Assembly (NCBI GenBank): GCA_963737575.1
Contig: CAVTTJ010000008.1
Coordinates: 62,001 to 126,000, forward strand
Direction: 5' to 3'
Source: VRUE01 sp963737575
GTDB lineage: Bacteria; Actinomycetota; Thermoleophilia; Solirubrobacterales; 70-9
DNA length: 64,000 bases
The translations under genes and the position numbers were made by a program. The notes under the pieces were generated by a model. That model saw nothing but the letters and a program-made list of their open reading frames with translations, was not told the DNA's origin and did not search any database. Positions 7,643 through 16,444 of this stretch are shown in pieces. Each line of letters begins with the position of its first letter. Position 1 is the stretch's first letter.

Positions 7643-9484
7643 ATGAGGTTCCCCACGGGGTGCCGGCTTCTCGTCCTCGCGTCTCTCGTCCTGATCGCGG
7701 CGACCGCCTTTGCCCCCGCCGCCTCGGCGAAGGGAAAGAAGGCGTCCTGCAAGGGGACCAAGGTGGCGGTGAAAGCAGGAAAGACGACCGCCTGCCTGCC
7801 ATTCGCGAAGGTCTTCCCGCCGCCGCAGGCGGTCGACACCAGGCTCGCCTACATCCAGCAGGCGCTGAAATTCGACCCGGCGAGCGCGGTCACCGGCAAA
7901 AAGCGCAAACGGGTCAGGAAGCTTCAGAGCAGCTTCCGCGCCGCGGCCAAGCGGGGCCAGAAGAAGCTGCTGAAGGTCGCGCCGAAGGTGTTGGCTTTCA
8001 TCGACCGCAAGAGCGGAGGCGCGGGTGCATCCTCATTCCCGGCGGGCCCCGCGCTTGCCTCGGCCGGCTGCCACCCGGGTCCGGCGGGCCCCACCGGAGG
8101 CTTTGAAGGTGCCTCAGTGGGCATGCTGGGGGACAACGGCGGCTACATGGACGTCCCGATCGGCGGCGGCCTTCACGCGAAGGTCACCTTCGTCTCCTGC
8201 GGCGGTGTCACCGCCTTCAACATTCCCGAGTGCCCGACCGCCAGCGGCATCGTCGACGGCAAAGGGAGGGGCGAATTCAGCGTCACCTTCGAAATCCGCA
8301 GCTCGAGCCACGTCTACTCCCGCAACACCGCCAATTTCGAACAGAAAGCAAAAATCCACGGTGAGGTCGGCCCCGATGCAAAGCTCAAATTCATCGACGT
8401 CGAGCACACCGAGGAACTGTTCATCGTCGCCTCCACCGAGGGTTATCCGATCGTGATCAGGGGCGGGGTCACGCGGAAGGTGCACATTCCGATGCCCGCC
8501 GGCAGCTATGACCCCGCCGGCGCCAGCGCCCGCTTCTTCGGCGACCCGCTCGATCCAAAGTCCGGCGCGGAGTCATTCGCGGACACCGCCAAAGCCGCGA
8601 TCACTAGCTACAAAAGCGCCGAGGAACGCTGGAGCAGCTTCAAACAGCCCTACTGCGCCGAACCGGTCTTCGATCCCGACAGCAACGCGATCAAACTGAA
8701 AAAGGGCGACCCGAAGCAGGTCGCGATGTACGCCAAGGCCCGCGCCGATGGGGGGCGGGCGACGGAAGCGAGGTGGACCCTGCTGGGCCCGCTCAACGCC
8801 GACTTCTCGCCGACGTCTTCGCAGGAGTCTTCGCCGACGATCCAGTACATGGTCAGCAAAACTCCGGCCGGAGAGCAGGTGAAAGTCACGGCCAAAGTGA
8901 CGTCCACCGCCGGGGTCGGCCAGAAGACATGGACGCAGCCGATCGAGGCGACTGGATTCGAAATCGAAGGGAGCTTCGGGGGCGAATTGTCTACCGAAAC
9001 GCCCCTCGAAGTCCCGAGCGTCCAGAAATGGACAGGCGCGGTCAAACTTCACCTCCTCCTCGCCCAAGAAGGAGGGGGCCGCAACGGCGTCTATTCCGTC
9101 ACCTCTGGAAATGTGTCCGGTGACCTCTCGGGCATCGAGTCGTCCGGGATCACGGGGTGCCATCAGTCGGGGTCTGCCCAGGGGCCGATTCCCGGCGGAA
9201 CGATGACCGTCACCGGGACCGGCCCGGAAAATGGGCCGCCCTACGAATACGAAATCGACCTCTCGATGCCCTTCGTCCCCGTACACGCGATGCGGGTCGC
9301 TCCCTGCCCCAAAGCGGCACAGGAAGAAGGGTATGAAGGGACCGAATTCGAAACCGGGATCGCTTGGAAACTCTCGGTCAGCGGCCAGGAATCGGGCGAC
9401 GGGGCCACCTTCACCGGGACCGAAGACGAAAGCTTCGGCTCAGTGACCTACGTCCAGCACTGGAACCTACACGGCACCGAATAG
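7643..9484 (+). CDS. Large secreted protein, tandem paralogue 1
   Basis: 613 residues from ATG 7643, chosen because a signal peptide starts exactly there (LLVLASLVLIAATAFAPAAS, cleavage near ASA-KG); the upstream 24 codons of open frame look untranslated. The mature start has KASCKGTKVAVKAGKTTAC, then a basic helical stretch and beta-rich domains. Residues ~335-450 (CAEPVFDPDSNAIKLKKGD, ARWTLLGPLNADF, VTSTAGVGQKTWTQ) look like an Ig-like or carbohydrate-exposed beta-sandwich. It aligns along its length with the next gene. No catalytic motif is apparent. It is probably surface-exposed or released. Confidence 0.8.
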   Translation: MRFPTGCRLLVLASLVLIAATAFAPAASAKGKKASCKGTKVAVKAGKTTACLPFAKVFPPPQAVDTRLAYIQQALKFDPASAVTGKKRKRVRKLQSSFRAAAKRGQKKLLKVAPKVLAFIDRKSGGAGASSFPAGPALASAGCHPGPAGPTGGFEGASVGMLGDNGGYMDVPIGGGLHAKVTFVSCGGVTAFNIPECPTASGIVDGKGRGEFSVTFEIRSSSHVYSRNTANFEQKAKIHGEVGPDAKLKFIDVEHTEELFIVASTEGYPIVIRGGVTRKVHIPMPAGSYDPAGASARFFGDPLDPKSGAESFADTAKAAITSYKSAEERWSSFKQPYCAEPVFDPDSNAIKLKKGDPKQVAMYAKARADGGRATEARWTLLGPLNADFSPTSSQESSPTIQYMVSKTPAGEQVKVTAKVTSTAGVGQKTWTQPIEATGFEIEGSFGGELSTETPLEVPSVQKWTGAVKLHLLLAQEGGGRNGVYSVTSGNVSGDLSGIESSGITGCHQSGSAQGPIPGGTMTVTGTGPENGPPYEYEIDLSMPFVPVHAMRVAPCPKAAQEEGYEGTEFETGIAWKLSVSGQESGDGATFTGTEDESFGSVTYVQHWNLHGTE

Positions 9485-11317
9485 GTGATCGACGCGACGC
9501 GTAGCCGATTCCCACTATTGATCACAGCGATGGTGATGTTCATGGCGGCGGGCAACGCGACCGACGACGCCGAAGCCAAAGGCCGAGCGGTCTCCTGCAA
9601 GGGCACAAAGGTGGCCGTCACGGTCGGCAAGAAGACCACCTGTCAGCCGATCGCCAAGGCGATCCCAAGGCCGCGGGCGATCGACCCAAGGCTCGCTTTC
9701 ATCGAGGAAGCCGTCAAACGTGCGCCGGCGAAGGGCAAGAAGGCGAGGAAGAGCGGGTTTCGCCCGAACAAAAGGGCGCAAAAGAAAATCCTGAAGGCGC
9801 TGCCGAAGGCGCTCGCGCTGCTCGACCGAAAGGCGAAGGGCAGGGCCGCCTCCTCCGGTCTCGATCCGGGGCCCGCGATCGCCTCTTCGTGTGCCGCCAA
9901 CGGGCCGGCTGAGGGGGTGGGCAGCGTAGCGGGCATCGGAGTCGCGGCTGCCGGAACCAACGGTGGCCAGATGACGGTTCCCGCCGGGGGGCAGACCTAC
10001 CGGGTCAGGTACGCGAGCTGTGGCGGGCAGGGGAGCCTCTACGTCCCGGAATGTCCGAATGCCGACGGCAGCGTCAGCGCCAGCAGCGGGGTCCAGAAGT
10101 TCGAGGTGACCGAGGAAACCCTTGAAGGAGACAGGGTCGTTTCGCGACGAAACACGAATATCGACTCGCAGGTGAAAACGACGGGCAGGGTCGCATCCGA
10201 CGCGAAGCTCGACTGGATCGTGGTCGATGCGAGCGAGGAAGTCTTCATCGTCGCCACTGGCGGCGTCGTCCAGAGAGGGAGGACCGAACGCGAAGTCAGG
10301 GTCGATATGCGCAGCGGCCTCTACGACCCTTCGCAGACAAAGGTGAAAATCACCCCGGATGCGACGGTGAAAGACGGGGAGGAGAGCTTCGCCTCCGAGG
10401 CGGAAGAAGCGATCAAGGCCTACCGGGTCGGAGAAAACGGCGGAACCTTTCTGCGCGACGACGGCTGGGCGACCTTCAACCGCAAACGCGGCGGTTACTG
10501 CGCCGAACCGGTCTTCAACCCCGACAGCAACACGATCAAACTGAAAAAAGGCGACAAAAAACAGATCGGACTGTATGCCAAGGCGCGGGCCGACGGTGGC
10601 CGGGCCAGCGGCGCGAGGTGGACGTTGCTCAACCCCTCGAATGCGGACTTCACGCCGGGAACCTCGCAGGACGTATCGCCGACGATCCAGTACGCGGTCT
10701 TCAAATCGCCGCAGGGGAGCCAGGTCAAGGTCACGGTGAAATTCACCTCAACCGCCGGCGTCGGCGAAAAGACCTGGACCCAGGCGATCGAACCGTCGAA
10801 CGGAAGCCAACGTCTGAGCGGGGAATTCGGCGGCGAATACAAATACTCGGTGATCGGTGGCCTGACGGAACAGACCTGGCACGGGACGATGACGCTCGAA
10901 GGGAGTCCGCGCGATGGCTTCGAACTGGTTTCCGGCAGCATCACGGTCGAAGCGTCCGGGGCCGACGCATCCCAATTGAGCGGGTGCCAGCAGGAAGCGG
11001 AATTCACCGAGGACGTGCTGGGCGCGGGTCTCTTCGTGACCACCTCCAAAGGTGGCGAAGTACCGGTTGAACCTCCCTACGAATATCTCCTCAACATGTT
11101 CACCGCGTCCCACGCTCTGATCATTCACCGGGTTTCCTGCGACCAAACCTCAAAAGAAGAAGGCTTCGAAGGGACGGAATACCCGATCAGCCCGCACTAC
11201 GAATTGTTCGTCGAAGGCCACGTATCCGCTGACGGGATCGACTTCTCAGGAACCGAAAATCGGAGCGGGGGCGGAACCACCGACGTCCAGTACTGGAGCC
11301 TCCACGGCACCGAATAG
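9485..11317 (+). CDS. Large secreted protein, tandem paralogue 2
   Basis: 610 residues from GTG 9485, which directly follows the TAG of paralogue 1 with no spacer, implying coupled translation. A signal peptide (FPLLITAMVMFMAAGNATDD) is followed by the same CKGTKVAVTVGKKTTC start and the same core: CAEPVFNPDSNTIKLKKGD, YAKARADGGRA, TSTAGVGEKTWTQ and a shared YWSLHGTE end (YVQHWNLHGTE in paralogue 1). The central third is more divergent. Both proteins prefer GAA over GAG for Glu, unlike the cytosolic genes nearby. Function is unknown; the two probably form a related surface pair. Confidence 0.8.
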   Translation: MIDATRSRFPLLITAMVMFMAAGNATDDAEAKGRAVSCKGTKVAVTVGKKTTCQPIAKAIPRPRAIDPRLAFIEEAVKRAPAKGKKARKSGFRPNKRAQKKILKALPKALALLDRKAKGRAASSGLDPGPAIASSCAANGPAEGVGSVAGIGVAAAGTNGGQMTVPAGGQTYRVRYASCGGQGSLYVPECPNADGSVSASSGVQKFEVTEETLEGDRVVSRRNTNIDSQVKTTGRVASDAKLDWIVVDASEEVFIVATGGVVQRGRTEREVRVDMRSGLYDPSQTKVKITPDATVKDGEESFASEAEEAIKAYRVGENGGTFLRDDGWATFNRKRGGYCAEPVFNPDSNTIKLKKGDKKQIGLYAKARADGGRASGARWTLLNPSNADFTPGTSQDVSPTIQYAVFKSPQGSQVKVTVKFTSTAGVGEKTWTQAIEPSNGSQRLSGEFGGEYKYSVIGGLTEQTWHGTMTLEGSPRDGFELVSGSITVEASGADASQLSGCQQEAEFTEDVLGAGLFVTTSKGGEVPVEPPYEYLLNMFTASHALIIHRVSCDQTSKEEGFEGTEYPISPHYELFVEGHVSADGIDFSGTENRSGGGTTDVQYWSLHGTE

Positions 11318-11359
11318 GAGTTGGGCGCCAATAGCAGGGCGATCCTGAACAATGCCTGG

Positions 11360-12067
11360 ATGCGAGTGCTCGCGATAGTCCAGGAGGCAGACGCCGGACC
11401 CGGCGTCTTCGCCGAGGCCGCTGCGGCGCGGGGCGATGAGCTCGAGGAGTGGCCGATAGCCGAGGGCGGCGATCCGCCCAGCGATCCTCATGGCTACGAC
11501 GGTGCGATCGTCCTCGGGGGGGCGATGAACGTCGGCGATGTGGAGGAGCACCCGTGGCTCGCCGACCAGAAGCTCCTGCTGCGGGCGCTGCTGGTGAACG
11601 AGATCCCTCTGCTCGGCGTCTGCCTCGGCGCCCAGCTCCTCGCCGAGGCGGCGGGGGAGGGGCCGCGGCGGGCGCGGCAGCCGGAGATCGGTTGGCGCCG
11701 GGTCGAGCGCACCGGCGCCGGGGCCGAAGACCCGCTGATCGGGTCGCTCCCCGAATCCTTCGATGCGTTCCAGTGGCACAGCTACGAGATGGGGATCGGC
11801 GGCGGCGCGGCGCTCGCCCGCAGCCCGGTCTGCGCCCAGGCGGCGCGGTTCGGGCCGGTGGCGTGGGCGATCCAGTTCCACGCCGAGGTCAGCGAGCGCG
11901 ACGCTCTGAAGTGGACCGCCGACTACCGCTCCGACCCCGACGCGGTCGCGATCGGCCTCGACCCCGACGCCCTCGCGGCCGAGATCAGCGAGAAGATCGG
12001 GATCTGGAACGGGATCGGCCGCGCACTCTGCACCCGCTTCCTCGAGCTCGCCGCCCAGAACCCCTGA
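11360..12067 (+). CDS. Class I glutamine amidotransferase domain protein
   Basis: 235 residues from ATG 11360 (MRVLAIVQEADAGPG), which starts at the first beta strand of the fold; a TTG at 11321 would add 13 poorly structured residues. The nucleophile elbow is GVCLGAQLLAEA (Cys) and the His-Glu pair is in IQFHAEVSERD, so the triad is complete. FQWHSYEM is the usual substrate loop. This family hydrolyses glutamine or gamma-glutamyl compounds, often without a fused synthetase domain. It converges on the gamma-glutamylation cluster, but its orientation gives no operon link. Confidence 0.85.
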   Translation: MRVLAIVQEADAGPGVFAEAAAARGDELEEWPIAEGGDPPSDPHGYDGAIVLGGAMNVGDVEEHPWLADQKLLLRALLVNEIPLLGVCLGAQLLAEAAGEGPRRARQPEIGWRRVERTGAGAEDPLIGSLPESFDAFQWHSYEMGIGGGAALARSPVCAQAARFGPVAWAIQFHAEVSERDALKWTADYRSDPDAVAIGLDPDALAAEISEKIGIWNGIGRALCTRFLELAAQNP

Positions 12068-12109
12068 TTGGTCACTTAGGCACACCAGGGTGTGCCTAAG
12101 TGACCAATC
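12066..12109. terminator. Perfect 21-bp-arm hairpin between convergent genes
   Basis: Positions 12066-12086 and 12089-12109 are perfect inverted repeats (start GATTGGTCACTTAGG) with a 2-nt centre. The left arm overlaps the amidotransferase TGA at 12065-12067. The SDR gene ends 18 nt further on the other strand. The stem could stop transcription from both sides; there is no T-run. Confidence 0.7.
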
Positions 12110-12126
12110 GTTGTGGCGGGGGGCCG

Positions 12127-12873
12127 CTACTCGGGCGTGATGTAGGCGGCGGAGATGCCGCCGTCGACCATCATCGAGGAGGCGGTGATGAACGAGGACT
12201 CCTCGCTGGCGAGGAACAAGGCCGCGGCGGCGATCTCCTCCGCCTTCCCGAACCGCCCCATCGGCACGTGGATGAGGCGCCGGCGCGCTTTTTCGGGATC
12301 CGAGGCGAAGAGCTCCTCGAGCAGCGGAGTGTTGACCGGGCCCGGGCACAGCGCGTTGACCCGCACCCCGCGGCGCGCGAACTCGACCCCGAGCTCGCGC
12401 GAGAGCGAGAGCACGCCGCCCTTCGAGGCGGTGTAGGAGATCTGCGAGACGGCGGCGCCGAGGACGGCGACGAAGGAGGCGACGTTGACGACCGAGCCGC
12501 CCTCGCCGGCGAGCAGGTGGGGGATGCCGTGCTTGCAGCAGAGGAAGACGCCACGCAGGTTGACGTCCTGGACCCGCTGCCAGGCCTCGAGCGAGGTGTC
12601 GAGGACCGACTCGTCGTCGGTCGGGTTGATGCCGGCGTTGTTCATCAGGACGTCGATCCGGCCCATCTCCCCGCGGGCCCGGGCGTAGGCGTCGCGGACC
12701 TGGCCCTCGTCGGCGACGTCGGCCCGAATCGAGAGCTCGCCCTCGGTGTCCGCATTGAGATCGATCCCGACCACCCGCGCGCCCTCGGCCGCGAACAGCC
12801 GCGCCGTCTCGGCGCCGATCCCGCTGGCGGCGCCGGTGATCACGCAGACCTTGTCCTGCAGACGTCCGGCCAT
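12127..12873 (-). CDS. SDR family oxidoreductase of the gamma-glutamylation cluster
   Basis: 248 residues from ATG 12873, with AGGAGG upstream and an ATGA overlap with the aldehyde dehydrogenase stop. Classical SDR: TGAASGIG cofactor loop (~13-20), NNAG strand motif, catalytic Y147 and K151 in YTASKGG, and LCPGPVNTP. An acidic residue after beta-2 (GIDLNAD) favours NAD(H). It is last in the minus-strand run permease, ligase, hydrolase, aldehyde dehydrogenase, SDR. It could oxidise an alcohol or hydroxy acid from the amine skeleton, for example 4-hydroxybutyrate, or substitute for the missing PuuB oxidase. That role is inferred. Confidence 0.85.
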   Translation of the reverse strand: MAGRLQDKVCVITGAASGIGAETARLFAAEGARVVGIDLNADTEGELSIRADVADEGQVRDAYARARGEMGRIDVLMNNAGINPTDDESVLDTSLEAWQRVQDVNLRGVFLCCKHGIPHLLAGEGGSVVNVASFVAVLGAAVSQISYTASKGGVLSLSRELGVEFARRGVRVNALCPGPVNTPLLEELFASDPEKARRRLIHVPMGRFGKAEEIAAAALFLASEESSFITASSMMVDGGISAAYITPE

Positions 12874-14240
12874 CAGCCCTCCTCGGTTGAGTAGTAGACG
12901 TTCTTGACCTCGGTGTAGGCGGCGAGCGCGTCGGGGCCGAGCTCGCGGCCGACGCCGGACTGCTTGAAGCCGCCGAACGGGGTCGAGACGCGGACCGAGG
13001 TGTTGGAGTTGATCGAGATGACGCCGGTCTCGACCGCCCGCGCGACGCGCAGCGCCCGCGCGCCGTCGCGGGTCCAGACCGAGCCCGAGAGGCCGTAGAT
13101 CGTCTCGTTGGCGAGCCGCACCGCCTCCTCCTCGCCCTCGAACGGGATCACGCACGCGACCGGCCCGAAGATCTCCTCGCGCGCCGCGCGGTCGTCGTTG
13201 TCGACCGGGGCGAGGACCGTCGGCGGGAACCAGTAGCCGGGGCCGTCGGGCGCCGAGCCGCGGATCGCGACCGGGGCGTCGTCGGGGACGAAGGAGGCGA
13301 CCTGCTCGCGCTGGCCGGCCGAGACCAGGGGCCCCATCTGAGTCCCCTCGTCGAGCGGGTCGCCGACCCGAATGGCCTCGACCCCGCCCCGGAGCGCCTC
13401 CATGAACTCGTCGAGCGCCGCCCGCTCGACCAGGATCCGCGAGCGGGCGCAGCAGTCCTGGCCGGCGTTTCCGAAGACCGCCATCGGCGCCGAGGCCGCA
13501 GCGGCGGCGATGTCGGCGTCGGCGAAGACGACGTTGGCCGACTTGCCGCCGAGCTCGAGCGTCACCCGCTTGATCGTCGTCGCCGCCCCCGCCGCGATCC
13601 CGCGCCCGACCTCGGTCGACCCGGTGAAGGCGATCTTGGCGACGTCAGGATGCTCGACCAGGCACCGGCCGCAGACGCTCCCCGGACCGACGACGACGTT
13701 CAATACCCCCTCGGGCAGGCCCGCCTCGACCGCGATCCTCTCCAGCTCGAGCGCGCTCAGCGGCGTCAGCTCGGCCGGCTTCAGGACGATCGTGTTGCCG
13801 GCGGCGAGCGCCGGCGCGACCTTCCAGGATGCGATCGTCAGCGGGAAGTTCCAGGGGACTATCAGGCCGACGACCCCGAGCGGCTCGCGAAACGTCATGT
13901 CGACACCGCCGGCGACCGGGATCGTCTGGCCGAGCAGGCGCTCGGGCGCGCCTGCGTAGTAGCGGAAGGTCTCGGCGACCATCCCGATCTCACCGCGGGC
14001 GTCGGCGATCGGCTTGCCGGCGTTCCGCGCCTCGATCCGCGCCAGCTCCTCGCGCCGATCGGCGAGGGCGTCGGCGAGATCGTGGAGGATCGCCGAGCGC
14101 TCGGCCGGGGCGACCGCCCGCCAGGCCCGGAACGCCTGCTTGGCCCGCGCCACCGCGGCGTCGGTCTCCTCGACCCCCGCCCGCGGCAGCTCCGCCATCT
14201 GCTGCTCCGTGGCGGGCTCGATCACGCTCAGCGTGCTCAC
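12873..14240 (-). CDS. NAD(P)+ aldehyde dehydrogenase of the gamma-glutamylation cluster
   Basis: 455 residues from GTG 14240; the ATG further upstream falls inside a hairpin and within the hydrolase gene and is rejected. The GTGA overlap with the hydrolase stop implies coupling. Features are VPWNFPL, FTGSTEVGR, the base Glu in LELGGKS (~229), nucleophile Cys263 in NAGQDCC, and EIFGPV. The context resembles PuuC, which oxidises gamma-glutamyl-aminobutyraldehyde in putrescine breakdown; the exact aldehyde here depends on the amine taken up. Confidence 0.9.
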   Translation of the reverse strand: MSTLSVIEPATEQQMAELPRAGVEETDAAVARAKQAFRAWRAVAPAERSAILHDLADALADRREELARIEARNAGKPIADARGEIGMVAETFRYYAGAPERLLGQTIPVAGGVDMTFREPLGVVGLIVPWNFPLTIASWKVAPALAAGNTIVLKPAELTPLSALELERIAVEAGLPEGVLNVVVGPGSVCGRCLVEHPDVAKIAFTGSTEVGRGIAAGAATTIKRVTLELGGKSANVVFADADIAAAAASAPMAVFGNAGQDCCARSRILVERAALDEFMEALRGGVEAIRVGDPLDEGTQMGPLVSAGQREQVASFVPDDAPVAIRGSAPDGPGYWFPPTVLAPVDNDDRAAREEIFGPVACVIPFEGEEEAVRLANETIYGLSGSVWTRDGARALRVARAVETGVISINSNTSVRVSTPFGGFKQSGVGRELGPDALAAYTEVKNVYYSTEEG

Positions 14241-14998
14241 GATGTCGCACTTCCCTTCACCTGTGGGAGGGAAGTGCGACATCCCATTCGGGCGGCGGAG
14301 ACGAGGGCGCCGATCACCCGGTCGTCGACGTCCTCCTCCGGGTGCCAGATCACGCCGAGGGCGAAGCCCCCGCCGGGCAGCTCGATCGCCTCGATCAGCT
14401 CGTCCTCGACCGAGCGCCCGCTGACCGCGAGCCCCTCGCCGACCTCCTCGACCCCCTGGTGGTGGTGGGACTTGACCCCGACCCGCTCGGCGCCGGCGGC
14501 CTCGGCGGCGAGGCTGCCGGGCTCGAGCGCGACCTCGTGGTCGCCGAAGGTCCCGGGGACCTCGCGGTGGCGCTCGTGGCCGACGACCTCCGGCAGGTGC
14601 TGGCAGAGGGTGCCGCCGCGAGCGACGTTGAGGATCTGCATCCCGCGGCAGATGCCGAGCAGCGGCATCTCGCGCTCGATCGCGCTCCGCGCCAGCGCCA
14701 GCTCGAAGCTGTCGCGCTCGGGCCAGGTTCCCCTCGTCTCCGGGTGCGGCTCGGCTCCGTAGCTGGCGGCGTCGACGTCGGCGCCGCCGGCGAGGATCAG
14801 CGCGTCCAGCAGGTCGAGCATCCGGTCGGGCTCGGCCTCGGCCGCTGCGTCGGGCGGGAGCAGAATCGCGGTCCCGCCGGCCCGCTGCACGGCGGTCGCG
14901 TAGGAGCGGGGGGCGAGTGCCACCGTCTCCTCCCAGACCCCCCAGCGGGCGCGCTCCAGCGCCGCGCAGATCCCGACGACAGGCGAGCCCATCGTCAT
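14237..14998 (-). CDS. Gamma-glutamyl-GABA hydrolase (PuuD) family protein
   Basis: 253 residues from ATG 14998 (GGAG 4 nt upstream; a second ATG at 14992 is possible). Class I amidotransferase fold: LILAGGADVD, nucleophile in LLGICRGMQILN, and His-Glu in GVIWHPEED. PuuD-type enzymes release glutamate from gamma-glutamyl-4-aminobutyrate after the amine chain has been oxidised, which matches the adjacent ligase and dehydrogenase. The last ~15 codons run through a hairpin (14241-14283), so the C-terminal tail (TSLPQVKGSATS) looks acquired from that repeat. The stop overlaps the next gene's GTG. Confidence 0.85.
   Translation of the reverse strand: MTMGSPVVGICAALERARWGVWEETVALAPRSYATAVQRAGGTAILLPPDAAAEAEPDRMLDLLDALILAGGADVDAASYGAEPHPETRGTWPERDSFELALARSAIEREMPLLGICRGMQILNVARGGTLCQHLPEVVGHERHREVPGTFGDHEVALEPGSLAAEAAGAERVGVKSHHHQGVEEVGEGLAVSGRSVEDELIEAIELPGGGFALGVIWHPEEDVDDRVIGALVSAARMGCRTSLPQVKGSATS
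14241..14283. repeat. 15-bp-arm hairpin inside the PuuD-family gene end
   Basis: GATGTCGCACTTCCC (14241-14255) and its perfect complement (14269-14283) flank a 13-nt loop. It lies in the last codons of the hydrolase gene and ends immediately before the GTG of the aldehyde dehydrogenase, so in mRNA it would mask or set off that start. Confidence 0.75.
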
Positions 14999-15023
14999 TC
15001 TGCTCCGCAGAAATGTTCGTTGC

Positions 15024-15069
15024 GAAATCGACCCGGACAGTGACGACCGGAGATCACCGTGTCGATTTC
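15024..15069. repeat. Inverted repeat between ligase and hydrolase genes
   Basis: GAAATCGAC (15024-15032) pairs with GTCGATTTC (15061-15069). The 28-nt loop itself contains a CCGG...CCGG pair. It occupies the 76-nt gap between the ligase stop and hydrolase start on the minus strand and could attenuate or stabilise the transcript. Confidence 0.5.
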
Positions 15070-15074
15070 TCCAC

Positions 15075-16403
15075 TCACAGCCTCTCGAAGCCCCGGAAGC
15101 GCTCCCAGTCGGTGACCGCGGACTCAAAGGCGTCGATCTCGACCTGGGCCCGGTTCAGGTAGTGGTCGACGACGTCGGAGCCGAACGCCTCGCGGACCAT
15201 CTCGCTCTCGGCGAAAGCATCGCGGGCGTCGTAGATGTTGTGGGGGACGCGCGGCTTGTCGGACTCGTACGCGTTGCCCTCGAAGACCGGCTCGAGCGTC
15301 AGCTCCTTCTCGATCCCGTGCAGCCCGGCGGCGATCATCGCGCTCAGCGCCAGGTAGGGGTTGACGTCGGCGCCGGGCAGCCGGTTCTCGACCCGCTGCG
15401 CCTCGCCGTGGCCGACGACCCGCAGCGAGCAGGTCCGGTTGTCGCGGCCCCAGGCGATCGCGGTCGGCGCGAAGGAGCCGGCGGCGAACCGCTTGTAGGA
15501 GTTGATGTGGGGCGCGTAGAAGAGCGTCAGCTCCTTCATGCAGGCGATCTGGCCGGCGATGAAGTGCTCGAACAGCGCCTGGTCGGCGGCGAAGGCATTG
15601 GCGCCGCCCTCGGCGGCGAGCGAGCAATGGATGTGGCACGAGTTCCCCTCGCGCTCGTTGAACTTCGCCATGAAGGTGATCGACTGCCCCTCCTGGGCGG
15701 CGATCTCCTTGGCGCCGTTCTTGTAGATCGCGTGGTTGTCGGCGCTCTGCAGCGCGCCGTCGTAGCGAAAGTTGATCTCGTGCTGGCCGAGGTTGCACTC
15801 GCCCTTCGAGTTCTCGACCACGAGCCCCGCCGCCGCCATCTCGTTGCGGATCCGGCGGATCAGCGGCTCGACCCGGGCGCTGCCCAGCAGCGAGTAGTCG
15901 ATGTTGTAGAGATTGGCCGGCTCGAGATCGCGGAAGCCCCGCTTCCAGGCCTCCTCGTAGGTGTCGAGGAAGACCATGAACTCGAGCTCGGTGCCGGCGT
16001 TGGCGCTGAATCCCCGCTCCTTGAGGCGCCCGAGCTGGCGGCGCAGGATCTGGCGCGGCGAGGCGACGACTTCGCGGCCGTCCTCCCACTGCAGGTCGGC
16101 CATCAGCATCACCGTGCCCGGGTGCCAGGGGACCGGGCAAAGCGTCTCGAGGTCCGGGCTCATCTGGAAGTCGCCGTAGCCGGTGTCCCAGGAGGCCATC
16201 GCGTAGCCGCCGACGGTTTCCATGTCGACGTCGACGGCGAGCAGGTAGTTGCACCCCTCGGCGCCATGCTCGAGCGTGTCGTTCAGGAAGTGCGTCGCGG
16301 TCAGGCGCTTGCCCTGCAGCCGCCCCTCCATGTCGGCGATCGCGAGCAGCACGGTGTCGACCGTGCCGTCCGCGACCGCCTTCTTCAGCTCCTCAACGGT
16401 CAT
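15075..16403 (-). CDS. Glutamine-synthetase family gamma-glutamyl-amine ligase
   Basis: 442 residues from ATG 16403. It has the glutamine synthetase fold: NAGTELEFMVF, the metal/glutamate motif GECNLGQHEINFRY, ATP-site HIHCSL, SYKRFAAGSFAPTAIAWG, and ENRLPGADVNPYLALSA. The NEREGNSCHIH segment and the neighbours (PuuD-type hydrolase, aldehyde dehydrogenase, permease) point to the PuuA/GlnA3 group, which joins glutamate to polyamines, ethanolamine or similar amines with ATP, rather than ammonia assimilation. The adenylylation Tyr region of GlnA is not evident. The specific amine cannot be read from sequence. Confidence 0.88.
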   Translation of the reverse strand: MTVEELKKAVADGTVDTVLLAIADMEGRLQGKRLTATHFLNDTLEHGAEGCNYLLAVDVDMETVGGYAMASWDTGYGDFQMSPDLETLCPVPWHPGTVMLMADLQWEDGREVVASPRQILRRQLGRLKERGFSANAGTELEFMVFLDTYEEAWKRGFRDLEPANLYNIDYSLLGSARVEPLIRRIRNEMAAAGLVVENSKGECNLGQHEINFRYDGALQSADNHAIYKNGAKEIAAQEGQSITFMAKFNEREGNSCHIHCSLAAEGGANAFAADQALFEHFIAGQIACMKELTLFYAPHINSYKRFAAGSFAPTAIAWGRDNRTCSLRVVGHGEAQRVENRLPGADVNPYLALSAMIAAGLHGIEKELTLEPVFEGNAYESDKPRVPHNIYDARDAFAESEMVREAFGSDVVDHYLNRAQVEIDAFESAVTDWERFRGFERL

Positions 16404-16421
16404 GTCCGGCTACGTTCACCA

Positions 16422-16437
16422 CCGCTGTCTACAGCGG
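16422..16437. other. Small hairpin between permease and ligase genes
   Basis: CCGCTGT and ACAGCGG form a perfect 7-bp stem with a 2-nt loop in the 41-nt gap. It could trim expression of the ligase relative to the permease; there is no T-run. Confidence 0.4.
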
Positions 16438-16444
16438 GCCGCAG

